Notes under the pieces: generated by a model
Databases searched by the model: none
The model's input: only the letters and a program-made list of their open reading frames with translations
What the model was told of the DNA's origin: nothing
In this document: positions 53,960-62,997 of the stretch, one piece after another
How positions within the stretch are numbered: position 1 is the stretch's first letter
Layout: each line of letters opens with the position of its first letter
Made by a program: the position numbers and the translations under genes
NCBI RefSeq assembly: GCF_029223525.1
Contig: NZ_JARHTQ010000034.1
Span: 1-64,000, forward strand
Source of the DNA: Streptantibioticus ferralitis
Lineage (GTDB): Bacteria > Actinomycetota > Actinomycetes > Streptomycetales > Streptomycetaceae
Length of the DNA: 64,000 nucleotides
Reading direction: 5' to 3'

Positions 53960-54363
53960 AGACACCCCTCACGCCTGTCCGTGGACGAGGAGATGACAGC
54001 CCGGCACGGGCGGCTCGGCAAGGACCACGCCGAGCATGCGCACCTAGCGCTCCAGGCACCCGTAATCCAGCACATGCGGCGCCGACTTGTGGAAGTCATA
54101 GGGGAGGCCAGTCAGTCGTGCTTGACCACGGGCTCGGGACCCGCACAACCCGGGATGACTACAAGCGCCTGGTCACCCAGCACGGCGCGACGTGGATGCT
54201 GGTCCACTGCGAGGTAACACACGAGGACCTGTTGCGGCGCCTCGCGCAACGCAGCGCTGGCCCCGAGTTCGAGGTGATCTCGCCTGAGCCACTCGCCTGG
54301 CTCGCCGAGCACTCCAAGCCGCCCGCAGGTGAAGGCGAGGAGCCACCAGTACTCCCTCGATAG
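53960..54363 (+). pseudogene. AAA-type P-loop kinase, truncated and frameshifted
   Basis: Starts within the family as LSVDEEMTARHGRLGKDHAE and continues ALQAPVIQHMRRRLVEVIGE. It changes frame near 54115 and goes on SVVLDHGLGTRTTRDDYKRL, WMLVHCEVTHEDLLRRLAQR and ends PPAGEGEEP. This matches AAA_33/zeta-like kinases, but the Walker A part is gone, replaced by transposase DNA. It is non-functional. Confidence 0.65.
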
Positions 54364-54521
54364 CCCCCCGCGGGAACCCCCGCAGCCCCTCATCGAGATA
54401 CGCCTGGACCGGCCCGTACACCCTGCCGGAATCAACTCGGCGAGCCAGGCAGGGCTGGCCCAGGCAATCCGCGCGGCCGCGGGCAGTGGTCGTGCCGGTT
54501 GTCAGCGGCCGCGCTGCTGGC

Positions 54522-54944
54522 TCAGCGGACGTGCACTGTCACCACGTCAGAGGCGTGCAGGCGCACGGGATGGTGGTCGTGCGTGCTGGTCAGGCCGTAC
54601 AGCACCGCACGGAATTCCAGGTTGCCGCGGTGCGCGGCCTTGCCGCGTGCAGTGACCCGCGCGTCGGCTTTGACCGCGGCGCTGCAGGTCTCCTGGTGCC
54701 ACGGCTGCTTGCCGCTGCGCTCCTGCAGGCACAGCTGATGCAGGTAGCCGGCGCTGTCGTCGTCGCCGTGCGCTGTGACCGTGATGGTCTTGCCGACATG
54801 CGCCGTGTGCGGCGCCGTGATGTCCACAGCGCCCTTGGCGAACGCCGGCGCGGCGGCCAGAGTCACTGAGGCCAGACCCAGCGCACCGATCACGGCCACA
54901 CGTCCGCCCCGCGCCTTCATCCCGGTCTTCTTCGTCCTGGTCAT
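54522..54944 (-). CDS. Small secreted protein, unknown family
   Basis: A 140-aa protein with a signal peptide (basic MTRTKKTGMKARGGR, a hydrophobic core, APAFA cleavage region). The mature domain, about 105 residues, has two cysteines (LHQLCLQERSG, QETCSAAV) that may form a disulfide, and an immunoglobulin-like alternation of strands (KTITVTAHGDDDSAGYL, NLEFRAVLYGL). No family is recognised. The start at 54944 follows GAGGGAAG. Confidence 0.6.
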   Translation of the reverse strand: MTRTKKTGMKARGGRVAVIGALGLASVTLAAAPAFAKGAVDITAPHTAHVGKTITVTAHGDDDSAGYLHQLCLQERSGKQPWHQETCSAAVKADARVTARGKAAHRGNLEFRAVLYGLTSTHDHHPVRLHASDVVTVHVR

Positions 54945-55757
54945 GGACTTCCCTCCCGTGGATCTCCCCACATGGTGAGACCCACCCTTTCGCGAAGGCG
55001 CCCAGTTGCGCCCCGCTGATCACCACACGAGTTGGCCGCCCCACCTGGTTGCTCTTCGCCCGGCGCCGTTACGGATCCATGACAAAACCCGCCGACCGTG
55101 CCCGATCCCGCCAACGGCCACCAAATCGCTTCTCGGGAGCGGCAGCCCGCTGACTGCGCGGTCCGATATCGCGAACAGGCAGGCACTCACTCAGACCAAG
55201 ACCTACACCCGGGGGCTTTGCTCGACATTCCCTTCCAGGCGGTCGGCCCGGGCCCCCTCTGCACTGGCCGGTGCACGTCCCGGCAAAGTAGCTCTGCGAC
55301 TGGCCAACTCTCGCTGCCAGTCACAGCAACGTCATCTGGATGGTGTCCTGTGCCGTGTGACCTCAACGGGGTGTCAGCGATGCTTGATCGCCTGGCGGTT
55401 CGCGTCGCCGAAGTGTGACCGCTGGCAGGTCAGCGATCCAGTGCATCGGCGGTGCGTGTCGGGGGCAATCCGCGGCTGCTCGCCGTACATCTGACGCGTC
55501 CGCTGCTGTGCCGGTACCCCGTTCATATATCGGGATGCGAGATACGTACCATCCGGCAATCCCACGGAGCAAAGGTGTTCCATGGTGAAGATGGGTAAGG
55601 ACTTCCTGGCCGTGGGGCGACAGGTAAATCCATGACCATCGCATGGACTCCGATCATCTCGCCCTGGCTCCGCCCCCGCAGAGGAATCGCCCGGCCCAGC
55701 GGCCCAAAGACGAGTTCTCACGCGGGACACCGTCACGCGACCAGTCGGACAGCCCGG
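54945..55757. other. Intergenic region, no gene recognised
   Basis: About 800 bp holding the upstream region of the small secreted protein and the downstream region of the PAF-AH-like gene. Frames here have no start signals or domains. Confidence 0.4.
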
Positions 55758-57428
55758 CTAGGGGAGTGCGTAGCCGAGGCGGCCGTCCTTGTGGGGGTAG
55801 CCCTCGCAGTTGGGGTCGGTGCTGGTCATGTGGTGGCCGTTGTTGTCGTAGCCGCGGTAGAGGGGGACGGAACCGGGGATCTGTGTGGTGTAGATGTAGC
55901 CGAGGCGTTCGTCTTTGTGGGGGTAGCCCTCGCAGTTGGGGTCGGTGGTGTCGAGGTGGTCGCCGTTGGCGGGGTTGTAGCAGCGGTAGAGGGGGATGGT
56001 GCCGGCGACCTGGCGGGCGGAGATGTGGCCGAGGCGGCCGTCGAGGTTGGGGTAGCCCTCGCAGCTGGTGTTGGTGGTGCTGACGACGGTGGTGGTGAGG
56101 TGGTCGCCGTTGGCGGGGTTGTAGCAGCGGTACAGGGCGGTGGGTGGGGGCGGCTGATGGTCGGGCGAGTCGGCGAAGGCGACTTCCGGGTAGTTCGGGG
56201 AGGGACCGTCGAGCAGGGGGCCGTGCTGGTGGCGCAGTTCCTTGTCGAAGAAGGCCGCGAGGTAGACGCGTTGGAGTTCGATGGCGCGGTCCGGGGCGAT
56301 CGTGCCGAGGTCTTGGACGAGTTGGGTGGGGGATAGTTTGAAGGGGCCAGGCGCCTGGGACCACAGAGCTTCGTAGTCGATGAAGGAGACGTGCTGGGCG
56401 CCGAGCAGCTTCAGGTCGAACCGCTCGCCGTGCAGGTGTTCCCAGAAGGTCGCCCAGCTCGAATCGTCGTTGCGGTCGTGGTTTTGGGAACTGAACAGCA
56501 GGAAGGGGCGGTTGAGGTCCCGAGCGGCCTCCGGCCCGAAGAACTGTCCGTCGAGGTTCGCTCCTGCGCCGATCCTTGAGTCTGCCTGCATCGCCGCAGG
56601 CACTACCGCTCCGCCGAGGGAAGCGCCGAACATCCCGATTCGGCCCATGTCTATCGCGCCGGACAGCCCGTGGGGAACGGGCGCGTGGTCCACGTCCGGG
56701 TTGTGGCCGTGGGCGATCACGTTCAGCTGGTCGATGACGAAGCGGGTGTCGGCGACCCGGGCGGCGATCACGCGGGATGCGGGGGTGGTGGGCGGCATGG
56801 TGCCTACTTCGAGCCGTCCGCCGGGGAATTGCACTTCGCTGTCATCGTGGGTGTCGTCGAGGGTGACGACCAGGTAGCCGCGGCTGGCCAGATCCTCGGC
56901 AAGCGCGGTGCCCGTAGCGCGGTCCGAGCCCCGCCCGGTCGAGTACAGCACCACCGGCAACTTGCCGGCCTTGTGATCAACCGGTGTGCCGGTGTGCCCG
57001 GCGGTGGTAGGCAGGGTCACCGAGTTCGGCGGGATTTGCCAGTTGCCCAGGAAGTGCGCGGCGGCGGCGGACTGCAGCCAAGGCGCGGCGGGATGGTGCG
57101 CGGTGTCCGTGGCCGGGTACCACAGCGAGATCATCAGCTCGCGCGGCTTGTTGCCGGGCACCCATGGATCCGTGCGTGTCGTGTCGCGCAGGTGGAGGTC
57201 GACCGTCCCGACGCGATAGGGCCCAGTCGGAGCAGGGAGCGTCAGCTCGCCCGGGGCGTTCGCCGCTCCTAGGGGCACCGCTTTGGCCGTGGGCGTCCCG
57301 GCGGTCTTGCCAGCAGCGGTGGCTGGCACGATCCCGGCGCCCAGGACGACGGCCAGTGTGCCTGTGGTACCGGCGACCCGGGCACGCAACCGGCTGTGGT
57401 TTCTTCGTGCGTGCTTGGCGTGCTTCAT
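55758..57428 (-). CDS. Secreted PAF-acetylhydrolase-like hydrolase with repeated C-terminal module
   Basis: 556 aa. A signal peptide (about 1-40) precedes an alpha/beta hydrolase resembling platelet-activating-factor acetylhydrolases: VVLYSTGRGSDRATGTA before the core, the nucleophile elbow MFGASLGGAVV and a His in AQHVSFIDYEA. The last 135 residues are three copies of a roughly 43-residue unit with PLYRCYNPANGDH, CEGYP and RLGY; this DUF5648-like module recurs in the glycosidase at 59987-61564. It probably cleaves short-chain esters or lipids outside the cell, with the module as a binding part. Confidence 0.8.
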   Translation of the reverse strand: MKHAKHARRNHSRLRARVAGTTGTLAVVLGAGIVPATAAGKTAGTPTAKAVPLGAANAPGELTLPAPTGPYRVGTVDLHLRDTTRTDPWVPGNKPRELMISLWYPATDTAHHPAAPWLQSAAAAHFLGNWQIPPNSVTLPTTAGHTGTPVDHKAGKLPVVLYSTGRGSDRATGTALAEDLASRGYLVVTLDDTHDDSEVQFPGGRLEVGTMPPTTPASRVIAARVADTRFVIDQLNVIAHGHNPDVDHAPVPHGLSGAIDMGRIGMFGASLGGAVVPAAMQADSRIGAGANLDGQFFGPEAARDLNRPFLLFSSQNHDRNDDSSWATFWEHLHGERFDLKLLGAQHVSFIDYEALWSQAPGPFKLSPTQLVQDLGTIAPDRAIELQRVYLAAFFDKELRHQHGPLLDGPSPNYPEVAFADSPDHQPPPPTALYRCYNPANGDHLTTTVVSTTNTSCEGYPNLDGRLGHISARQVAGTIPLYRCYNPANGDHLDTTDPNCEGYPHKDERLGYIYTTQIPGSVPLYRGYDNNGHHMTSTDPNCEGYPHKDGRLGYALP

Positions 57429-57988
57429 GGGCAGGGCAACCTCCTCCGTGAGGGGGACGCCGAGTGATCGGCGAACGGATTGCCGCGCATCGTATCGGTG
57501 TTCGCGGTCGTCGCCGCAACTCTGCTTTGTAATGCCGGGAGTTCACTTAATGAGTGACTGTCAGTAGTCGTCCGTTACGCCTGTCTTGACGCCAAGTGCT
57601 GTACGAAACCCTGTAGATGCAGATGACCTGCGGTTTCATGACTACTCTCCAGTAAATTAGAGAAGTTGGCATGCAGTCATTTGGCGGTGTCGGTGAAGAT
57701 GATGTAGTAATTAGCTTGCGCTTTCTGATCGTGGCAGGTCAGGGCCGGTGCCGCTGGTGTTCGTTGCCGTTGCCGTGCGCACGGCAGTACGTATGCGGAG
57801 CGAAATTAGGCGGTAGCAGAACGCGCACGCGGAGAGAGACCGGACCGATAGGTCCGGACCATATTCCGCGAAACTGAACACCGGCCGATCGAGCATGTAG
57901 TGGCGCCGGGTGACGACCCGGCGGGCTCAGCGTCAACCACCCTATGGCCTGCGCAACACTTCCCCCCACAGCACGAAAGTGTCCCCAT
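57429..57988. other. Divergent intergenic region, AT-rich
   Basis: A 560-bp region of clearly lower GC (especially 57540-57730) between two secreted-enzyme genes pointing away from each other. It must hold both promoters. No RNA gene or repeat is recognised. Confidence 0.4.
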
Positions 57989-58840
57989 ATGCATCGTTCT
58001 CGCGTCATAACTTTGTGGAGACCATTAGCGGTGATCGCGGTGACCGCCATCACCGTCGCGTTCCTGCTCAGCGGTGGCAACGCCCGGGCCGGTTCCGTAA
58101 CCGGTACTGTGACCGGCGGTCAGGGCCACTACAGCAACATCAACGAACGGTCATCGGCCAGCCTTTCCGCCCACGTTGTCGGTCAGGCCGCGGCCGGTAG
58201 TACGGTCTCGATGACCTGCCGTGTCCAGGGTGACACGGTGGAGAACGACCCCCGCTGGGTCTGGTCGGACTCCGGATCCTTCTACATCGCCGCCGCGTTC
58301 ATCCAAGGGAACACCGGCAACCTACCGGTCTGCTCACCCTCGCGCTCCAACCCCACTGGGCGTGTGGCCCTCACCATAGACATGCAAAAGCAGGTCCAGG
58401 ACGAATGGTGCTGGGACGCCACCGGTCTGACCATCGCCAAGTACTGGGGTTACACCAAGTACAACCAGTACGACTTCTGCCGACTCGCGGCCCAGAACGG
58501 CAACATCAGCTGCGACGACCAGCCTGCCACGCTCGACGACATCGCCAACGGCCTGTCAAACGTGGGACTGAACAACACCGGGTACGACCTCGATCGCAGT
58601 GCCTCCTTCTCCGAGGTCGGCAAGGAGATCGACGGCGGCCGTCCCTTCGCCGTCCGTATCGGATGGAACTCTGGCGGCGGCCACATGAACGTCATCTACG
58701 GCTACGACCCATCATCGCAAATGATCGCGGTCGGTGACCCCTGGCCGTCCACACAGACCTACACCTGGTGGAACTACAACGACTACGTCAACAACTCGTC
58801 GTTCCAATGGACCCATTCACGCCTCGGGATACACAAGTAA
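57989..58840 (+). CDS. Secreted papain-like cysteine peptidase
   Basis: A 283-aa protein with a signal peptide (VITLWRPLAVIAVTAITVAF, ending NARA). The first mature part is beta-rich; then comes a papain-like C39-type core: MQKQVQDEWCWDATGLTIAK with the Cys, GGGHMNVIYGYD with the His and AVGDPWP with the Asp/Asn. It is expected to cleave proteins or peptides outside the cell. The ATG at 57989 is chosen because the signal peptide begins there. The following secreted-protein gene lies 11 bp downstream. Confidence 0.75.
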   Translation: MHRSRVITLWRPLAVIAVTAITVAFLLSGGNARAGSVTGTVTGGQGHYSNINERSSASLSAHVVGQAAAGSTVSMTCRVQGDTVENDPRWVWSDSGSFYIAAAFIQGNTGNLPVCSPSRSNPTGRVALTIDMQKQVQDEWCWDATGLTIAKYWGYTKYNQYDFCRLAAQNGNISCDDQPATLDDIANGLSNVGLNNTGYDLDRSASFSEVGKEIDGGRPFAVRIGWNSGGGHMNVIYGYDPSSQMIAVGDPWPSTQTYTWWNYNDYVNNSSFQWTHSRLGIHK

Positions 58841-58851
58841 GGCGGGCGGCA

Positions 58852-59724
58852 ATGCGCGGCAAAAGAATTTCCATACCACGAAGTGCTGCCCGTCTCGCGG
58901 GCCTGTCCCTTTCCCTCGGCGCGGCGGCGACCCTGCTCTCCACCGCCTTGTGCGGACAAGCCCAGGCGACCGATGACCCGCGTGCCATCCCCGACTACCA
59001 GGGCGCACGGCAGGTCCTCCAGACCGCACAGGTGCACAACGCGGTCTCCCGATTCCTCAGCACAACGGCGAACGTCGGTGCCGACGGCGGCTCGGGCGCG
59101 GCCGGGCCAACGGCGGCTGGGACTCATGACGGCCAGCAGGCCTTCAACTTGAACGACCCGGTCGCGCTGTACGAGGTCGCGCCCGCCTTCGTCACCGGAA
59201 AGGCGAAGCCCACCGCGGACAACGTGGCACGCCTGGCGTACTTGGCCTCCGTGGCGAACGGCGTCAACGGGCACAAGGCCACGGTCCTGCTCTCCTCCGC
59301 GGCCAAGGGCGGCGGCAACTGGCATTTGGCGGGCATACGCGACAGCGACAGCGATGTCACCTATGGCCAACAGGCCAAAAGCCACTCCATGGCCTTCACC
59401 GAGCCACAGATCCACGCCTGGTACCGCCTGCAGGACAACACCGTCGAACCACTCAACCGGGAAGCGGCATCAGGGCTGCAAGGCAAGCAGGCGGTGACGC
59501 TCGCCAACTACCAGAAGCTGGTACACAGCCGCTACGCGGACAAACTGCCGGGGTCCGCGTACGACCGCAAAGGGCTCGCCGGTGGCTACGGCCTGGCGTC
59601 CACGCCATCATCTCCGTCCCCGACTTCCATGCAACTCGGCGGCTCCGCAGTGGCAGCGGCCGCGTTTGCCAGCGGCGCCACCGCAGTGTGGCGCCGCAAC
59701 CGCCAGCGACCTCGGGCGAGTTGA
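58852..59724 (+). CDS. Secreted protein of unknown function with C-terminal anchor
   Basis: 290 aa. The N-terminal signal peptide (LAGLSLSLGAAATLLSTALC) is followed by a domain rich in Ala, Gly and Asp (FNLNDPVALYEVAPAFVTGK, RLAYLASVANGVNGHKATVL) and ends in a hydrophobic helix (SAVAAAAFASGATAVW) with a basic tail, suggesting a membrane-anchored, outward-facing protein. It is tightly linked to the peptidase, so it may be its substrate, inhibitor or helper. No family recognised. Confidence 0.6.
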   Translation: MRGKRISIPRSAARLAGLSLSLGAAATLLSTALCGQAQATDDPRAIPDYQGARQVLQTAQVHNAVSRFLSTTANVGADGGSGAAGPTAAGTHDGQQAFNLNDPVALYEVAPAFVTGKAKPTADNVARLAYLASVANGVNGHKATVLLSSAAKGGGNWHLAGIRDSDSDVTYGQQAKSHSMAFTEPQIHAWYRLQDNTVEPLNREAASGLQGKQAVTLANYQKLVHSRYADKLPGSAYDRKGLAGGYGLASTPSSPSPTSMQLGGSAVAAAAFASGATAVWRRNRQRPRAS

Positions 59725-59784
59725 CGGAACTCACTGACCTGGGTGTTCTGTCGCGAAACCCAGCCAAACCCCACGCATGAAGAG

Positions 59785-59822
59785 CCTGGCGCCGGATTCC
59801 TGTCATCGAGTCCGGCGCCAGG
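59785..59822. terminator. Strong bidirectional hairpin between convergent genes
   Basis: CCTGGCGCCGGA (59785-59796) pairs perfectly with TCCGGCGCCAGG (59811-59822) around a 14-nt loop. It lies 60 bp past the plus-strand stop and 165 bp past the minus-strand gene's stop, so it can end both transcripts. Confidence 0.8.
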
Positions 59823-59986
59823 GCATACCGTGAAACCGAGCGCGCCGCCGCCCAGGGGTGAGCGGAAGGGGCACAGGCGCCGCCGGTGTAGGTAGAGGCT
59901 GGCGCCGGTGTCCCCCGTGCGGGCCGCAGTCGGCCCGAGGCCCGCCCGGGTTGTTCCCTGTCAGCGTCGACGCGCGCTGTGAGGCG

Positions 59987-61564
59987 TCATGGGAAGGCGT
60001 AGCCGAGCAGGGACTCTCGGGTGTGGCCCTCGCAGTTGGCAGCGCTGGAGACGAAGTGGTCGCCGTTGGATGGGATGTAGCAGCGGTACAGGGGTACCGA
60101 CCCGCTGACCTGGCTGGTGTGGATGTAGCCGATGGGGCCCATAGGGAACTGGCCCTCGCAACCGGGGTCAGGGGTGAGCAACGTGTGCGCGCCCACCTGG
60201 CACTCGTAGAGCATGACCGTGCCGGGCCCCGGGTCGCGCAGCAGCTTCCAGCTCTGCTCCTGGGCGAAGCCGGGGGGCAGTAGTCGGGAGGAGGCCACGT
60301 GGCCCCGGGAGGGGGCGTAGCCGCGGCGTAGGAGCGTGTAGGGGAGTTGTTCGAAGCCGCAGGAGAGCTGGGGCGGCGACAGGTCGTTGCGGTTGGCGAG
60401 CGCCCAAGTGGACCAGGCGGGCTTTGCCGTGCCGTCCTGCCTGCGTAGGCCGAGCTTGAGGCCGCCCTCGGCGGGGTTGTCCTGCATCCGGTGGTAGATG
60501 TAGCTCTCGATGTTCGGCGTGCCGAGCACGTTGCGGAAGGTGTCGCAGAGGGCTGCGGCCTGCGCTGACTCGTTCGACTGGTCACCGGAGTTGATGCCGC
60601 TCTCGGTGAGCTGGATCGTCCAGGCCGACGGGGTGTTCGGGAACTGCTGGCGCAGCCAGCCCACCACTATGCCGATATTGCCGTAGGTGACCATGGGGAA
60701 GTCGTCGGCGGAGAAGTCGGGTTTGAACAGGTCTGCGGGATAGGGATGGTAGGCGACCCGCCATTGCCGCGCCCCTGCCCGGGCGGCCAGGCCCTTGAGC
60801 ACGGTCATGCCGGAGAGCATTGGGTCGTGGTCGGACGGGCGGTCGTAGGCCGTGCCGAAGTGGTGTTCCAGCGAGGTCAGTACCTTGGCGGTCGGCTGCT
60901 GCGCGGTGATGCGGTCGTAGGCGGCGTTGTAGTTGGAGGCGATGGCGTCGAGCCAGGCGGTGGTGTCGCAGGGGGCTCCCGGGCCGCAGCCGATGTTGAA
61001 CCATGTGTTGGTGTTGACCTCGTTGTCGATCACGAAGTCTGCGATCCGGCCGTGTCCGTGCAAGCCGTCATAGCGCTGGGCGAGCATGCCGGCGAACCTG
61101 CCGTAGTCGGCCGGGTTGTTGGGCGTGCAGAAGACGGCGAAGCTGGGCTCGGCGGGTGAGCAGGGACGGCCTTGTCGGGCCCAGGCGGGCGTGCCGTAGA
61201 CGATGGCGGTCACGACCACGCCGCGGTCTGTCCATTCCTTGATGGCCGAGTCCACATCGGGCTGGACGGCGAAGCAGTGGCCGTCGGACTCCTGCTCGTT
61301 GGCGGCGCACGGGGGAGCCTTGACGCTCGGCTCCCAGTTCGCCCAGACGAGGTTCATCGACACACCACCGGTGTTGTTGCCGGAGATCTCGTCCTTGTTG
61401 GTCCAGAAGTCGGGTTGGATTCCCTTGATGCGGTAGTCGGAACGGGTCGGGTACGGCAGCGGGGACGGCGTCGCTGTCGTGGCCGTACTCAGGGGCGCCA
61501 TCGGCAGGGCAAAGGCCAAGACGAGCAGCACAAAGGCGAGAAGACGCCGAGCCGGTCTGACCAT
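59987..61564 (-). CDS. Secreted DUF5722-like glycosidase with repeated C-terminal module
   Basis: 525 aa. A signal peptide ([19 protein letters not shown]) precedes a TIM-barrel glycosidase-like domain: [47 protein letters not shown] with the likely acid/base Glu, and [11 protein letters not shown] with the likely nucleophile Glu. DUF5722 proteins look like this. The tail carries two units of the PLYRCY..NGDH..CEG..LGY module shared with the hydrolase at 55758-57428. It probably cleaves polysaccharides outside the cell; substrate unknown. Confidence 0.75.
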   Translation of the reverse strand: MVRPARRLLAFVLLVLAFALPMAPLSTATTATPSPLPYPTRSDYRIKGIQPDFWTNKDEISGNNTGGVSMNLVWANWEPSVKAPPCAANEQESDGHCFAVQPDVDSAIKEWTDRGVVVTAIVYGTPAWARQGRPCSPAEPSFAVFCTPNNPADYGRFAGMLAQRYDGLHGHGRIADFVIDNEVNTNTWFNIGCGPGAPCDTTAWLDAIASNYNAAYDRITAQQPTAKVLTSLEHHFGTAYDRPSDHDPMLSGMTVLKGLAARAGARQWRVAYHPYPADLFKPDFSADDFPMVTYGNIGIVVGWLRQQFPNTPSAWTIQLTESGINSGDQSNESAQAAALCDTFRNVLGTPNIESYIYHRMQDNPAEGGLKLGLRRQDGTAKPAWSTWALANRNDLSPPQLSCGFEQLPYTLLRRGYAPSRGHVASSRLLPPGFAQEQSWKLLRDPGPGTVMLYECQVGAHTLLTPDPGCEGQFPMGPIGYIHTSQVSGSVPLYRCYIPSNGDHFVSSAANCEGHTRESLLGYAFP

Positions 61565-61782
61565 GGTTCTCCCTAAAGCAGCGCGATGGAGGTCACTTGA
61601 TAGGACGTGAGGCTACCCGCTGATCGTTTCAGAATGTCGTCCGGAGCGGCGTCCTACACCCCGCCCCTGACTGTCCTCGGCGCGGTTACACCTGTTGCGG
61701 GCGTCACTTGGGTGTCGGTGTGGCCCTCACCCATCGGTGGCGCCGCATCCTTACGTCGAGGATGCCCAAGCAGCAGTGCGGC
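61565..61782. other. Intergenic, no gene seen
   Basis: Upstream region of the glycosidase gene. Nothing recognisable; it ends at the IS terminus relic at 61783. Confidence 0.35.
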
Positions 61783-61880
61783 TGCCGAATATGCCATCCG
61801 ACGAGGTCAGGCGGCGTGCCGGTATTCGTGGATCACACCGGCGAGCCGGTCCCGGCGGCGTATGTCCAGACGGGGCGTTG
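61783..61880 (-). pseudogene. Transposase tail and IS terminus relic
   Basis: The minus strand reads PRLDIRRRDRLAGVIHEYRH then AA and stop, the conserved C-terminus of the transposases in this window, preceded on the plus strand by the terminus TGCCGAATATGCCATCCGAC. It truncates the TPR/Nudix gene to its right. Confidence 0.65.
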
Positions 61881-61908
61881 ACCGTCTGCGGCCCGCTCCC
61901 TACGGGGG

Positions 61909-62242
61909 AGGGGTGCCGCATGCCGCAGGCGGCCTAGCGTCCGGGGCTGCAGCCACGGCGTTGGCCACCGACCTCTACGCCATGCAGGCCAAGGCGTATG
62001 CGCGCATGGGCGACCAGAACAGGGCACACCGCTGCATGCAGATCGCCGAAGCGACAGAGCGTAAGATCCGCCGCTCCGAGGAACCGGCTGAGACCGGCTA
62101 TGTACAGCCCGGCCTCGTCGAGGCCGACTTCGCCGAGACGCTCATGTCTCTCGGTGACCTGCAGCCCGCTCGGGACTACGCGCAGGAGGCCGTCGATGTG
62201 CAGGCGCACCCGAGAGCCGAGTGCACCGGCTCGCCACGTTGA
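61909..62242 (+). pseudogene. TPR part of a truncated regulator, frameshifted
   Basis: Residues such as LYAMQAKAYARMGDQNRAHR, VEADFAETLMSLGDLQPARD and YAQEAVDVQAHPR are TPR helices typical of Streptomyces XRE/TPR regulators. The N-terminal HTH is missing at the IS relic. A frameshift near 62210 separates this part from the following TPR/Nudix frame, since the reading continues naturally into HRLATLTNVDLRRGEAERA. Confidence 0.6.
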
Positions 62243-62886
62243 CCAACGTCGACCTGCGTCGCGGTGAAGCCGAGCGAGCCGCCGAAACGGCCGTCGAGAT
62301 GGTGCAGCATGCCCAGGGACAGGAATCCCACCGGCTGCGTGACCGTCTCCGGTCCGTGCGCCAGAACCTCGCTGCGAACGGCGGCAAGGCGACGAGTGAG
62401 GCGGCTGAACTGAACCTCGCTGACGTGGAGTTGCCGGACGGGCGTCATCTTGACCACTACCTGATCAGGCAGCGACCGGTCGCCTTGGCCGCCGCTGTCA
62501 ACGACGCGAATGAGGCGCTCCTGATCTGGCGGCACCGGTTCATCACCGACTCGTGGGGCTGGGAGCTGGCCGCGGGCGTCGTCGAGGACGGAGAGTGCCT
62601 CGAAGCTGCGGCAGCCCGCGAGATGTTGGAGGGGACCGGCTGGCAGCCGGGACCGCTGCGCCACCTGATGACCTTGGAACCGTCCAACGGCCTTGCGGAC
62701 GCTCGACATCACGTGTACTGGGCAGAGTCCGCCGAGTACGTCGGGCACCCGGAGGACGATTTCGAGTCCTCTCGGCGCGAGTGGGTTCCCTTGAAGGAGA
62801 TTCCTGAACTGGTTGGGCGCGGGGAAGTGCGCGCGGCGAACGCTGCCGCCGCGCTGCTTCTCCTTTCTCAGATGCGCCTTGGGTAG
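62221..62886 (+). CDS. TPR tail plus Nudix-like domain protein
   Basis: About 221 aa from a GTG that overlaps the end of the TPR frame. The first 55 residues complete the TPR region; from about 75 a Nudix fold follows (LDHYLIRQRPVALAAAVND, GWELAAGVVEDGE). The Nudix box is imperfect: REMLEGTGW has Gly where the second metal-binding Glu of the EE pair is expected, so hydrolase activity is doubtful. The locus was probably one longer gene (HTH-TPR-Nudix) now broken; this part may still be translated. Confidence 0.6.
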   Translation: MHRLATLTNVDLRRGEAERAAETAVEMVQHAQGQESHRLRDRLRSVRQNLAANGGKATSEAAELNLADVELPDGRHLDHYLIRQRPVALAAAVNDANEALLIWRHRFITDSWGWELAAGVVEDGECLEAAAAREMLEGTGWQPGPLRHLMTLEPSNGLADARHHVYWAESAEYVGHPEDDFESSRREWVPLKEIPELVGRGEVRAANAAAALLLLSQMRLG

Positions 62887-62997
62887 GTCATTCGTTGCCG
62901 TTGCGGGTCGCGCCCTTGAACTTTTGGCGCCCATGCGGCGGCCAGCGCCTTGCCCGCGCTGCTCGTGGGTTCCAGGTCAGGGAGGCAGATGGCGGGT

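Noticed and set aside
59803-60585. Long second minus frame over the end of the glycosidase gene
   Set aside because: Shifted reading of the glycosidase coding sequence; low-complexity Arg/Pro/Ser composition.
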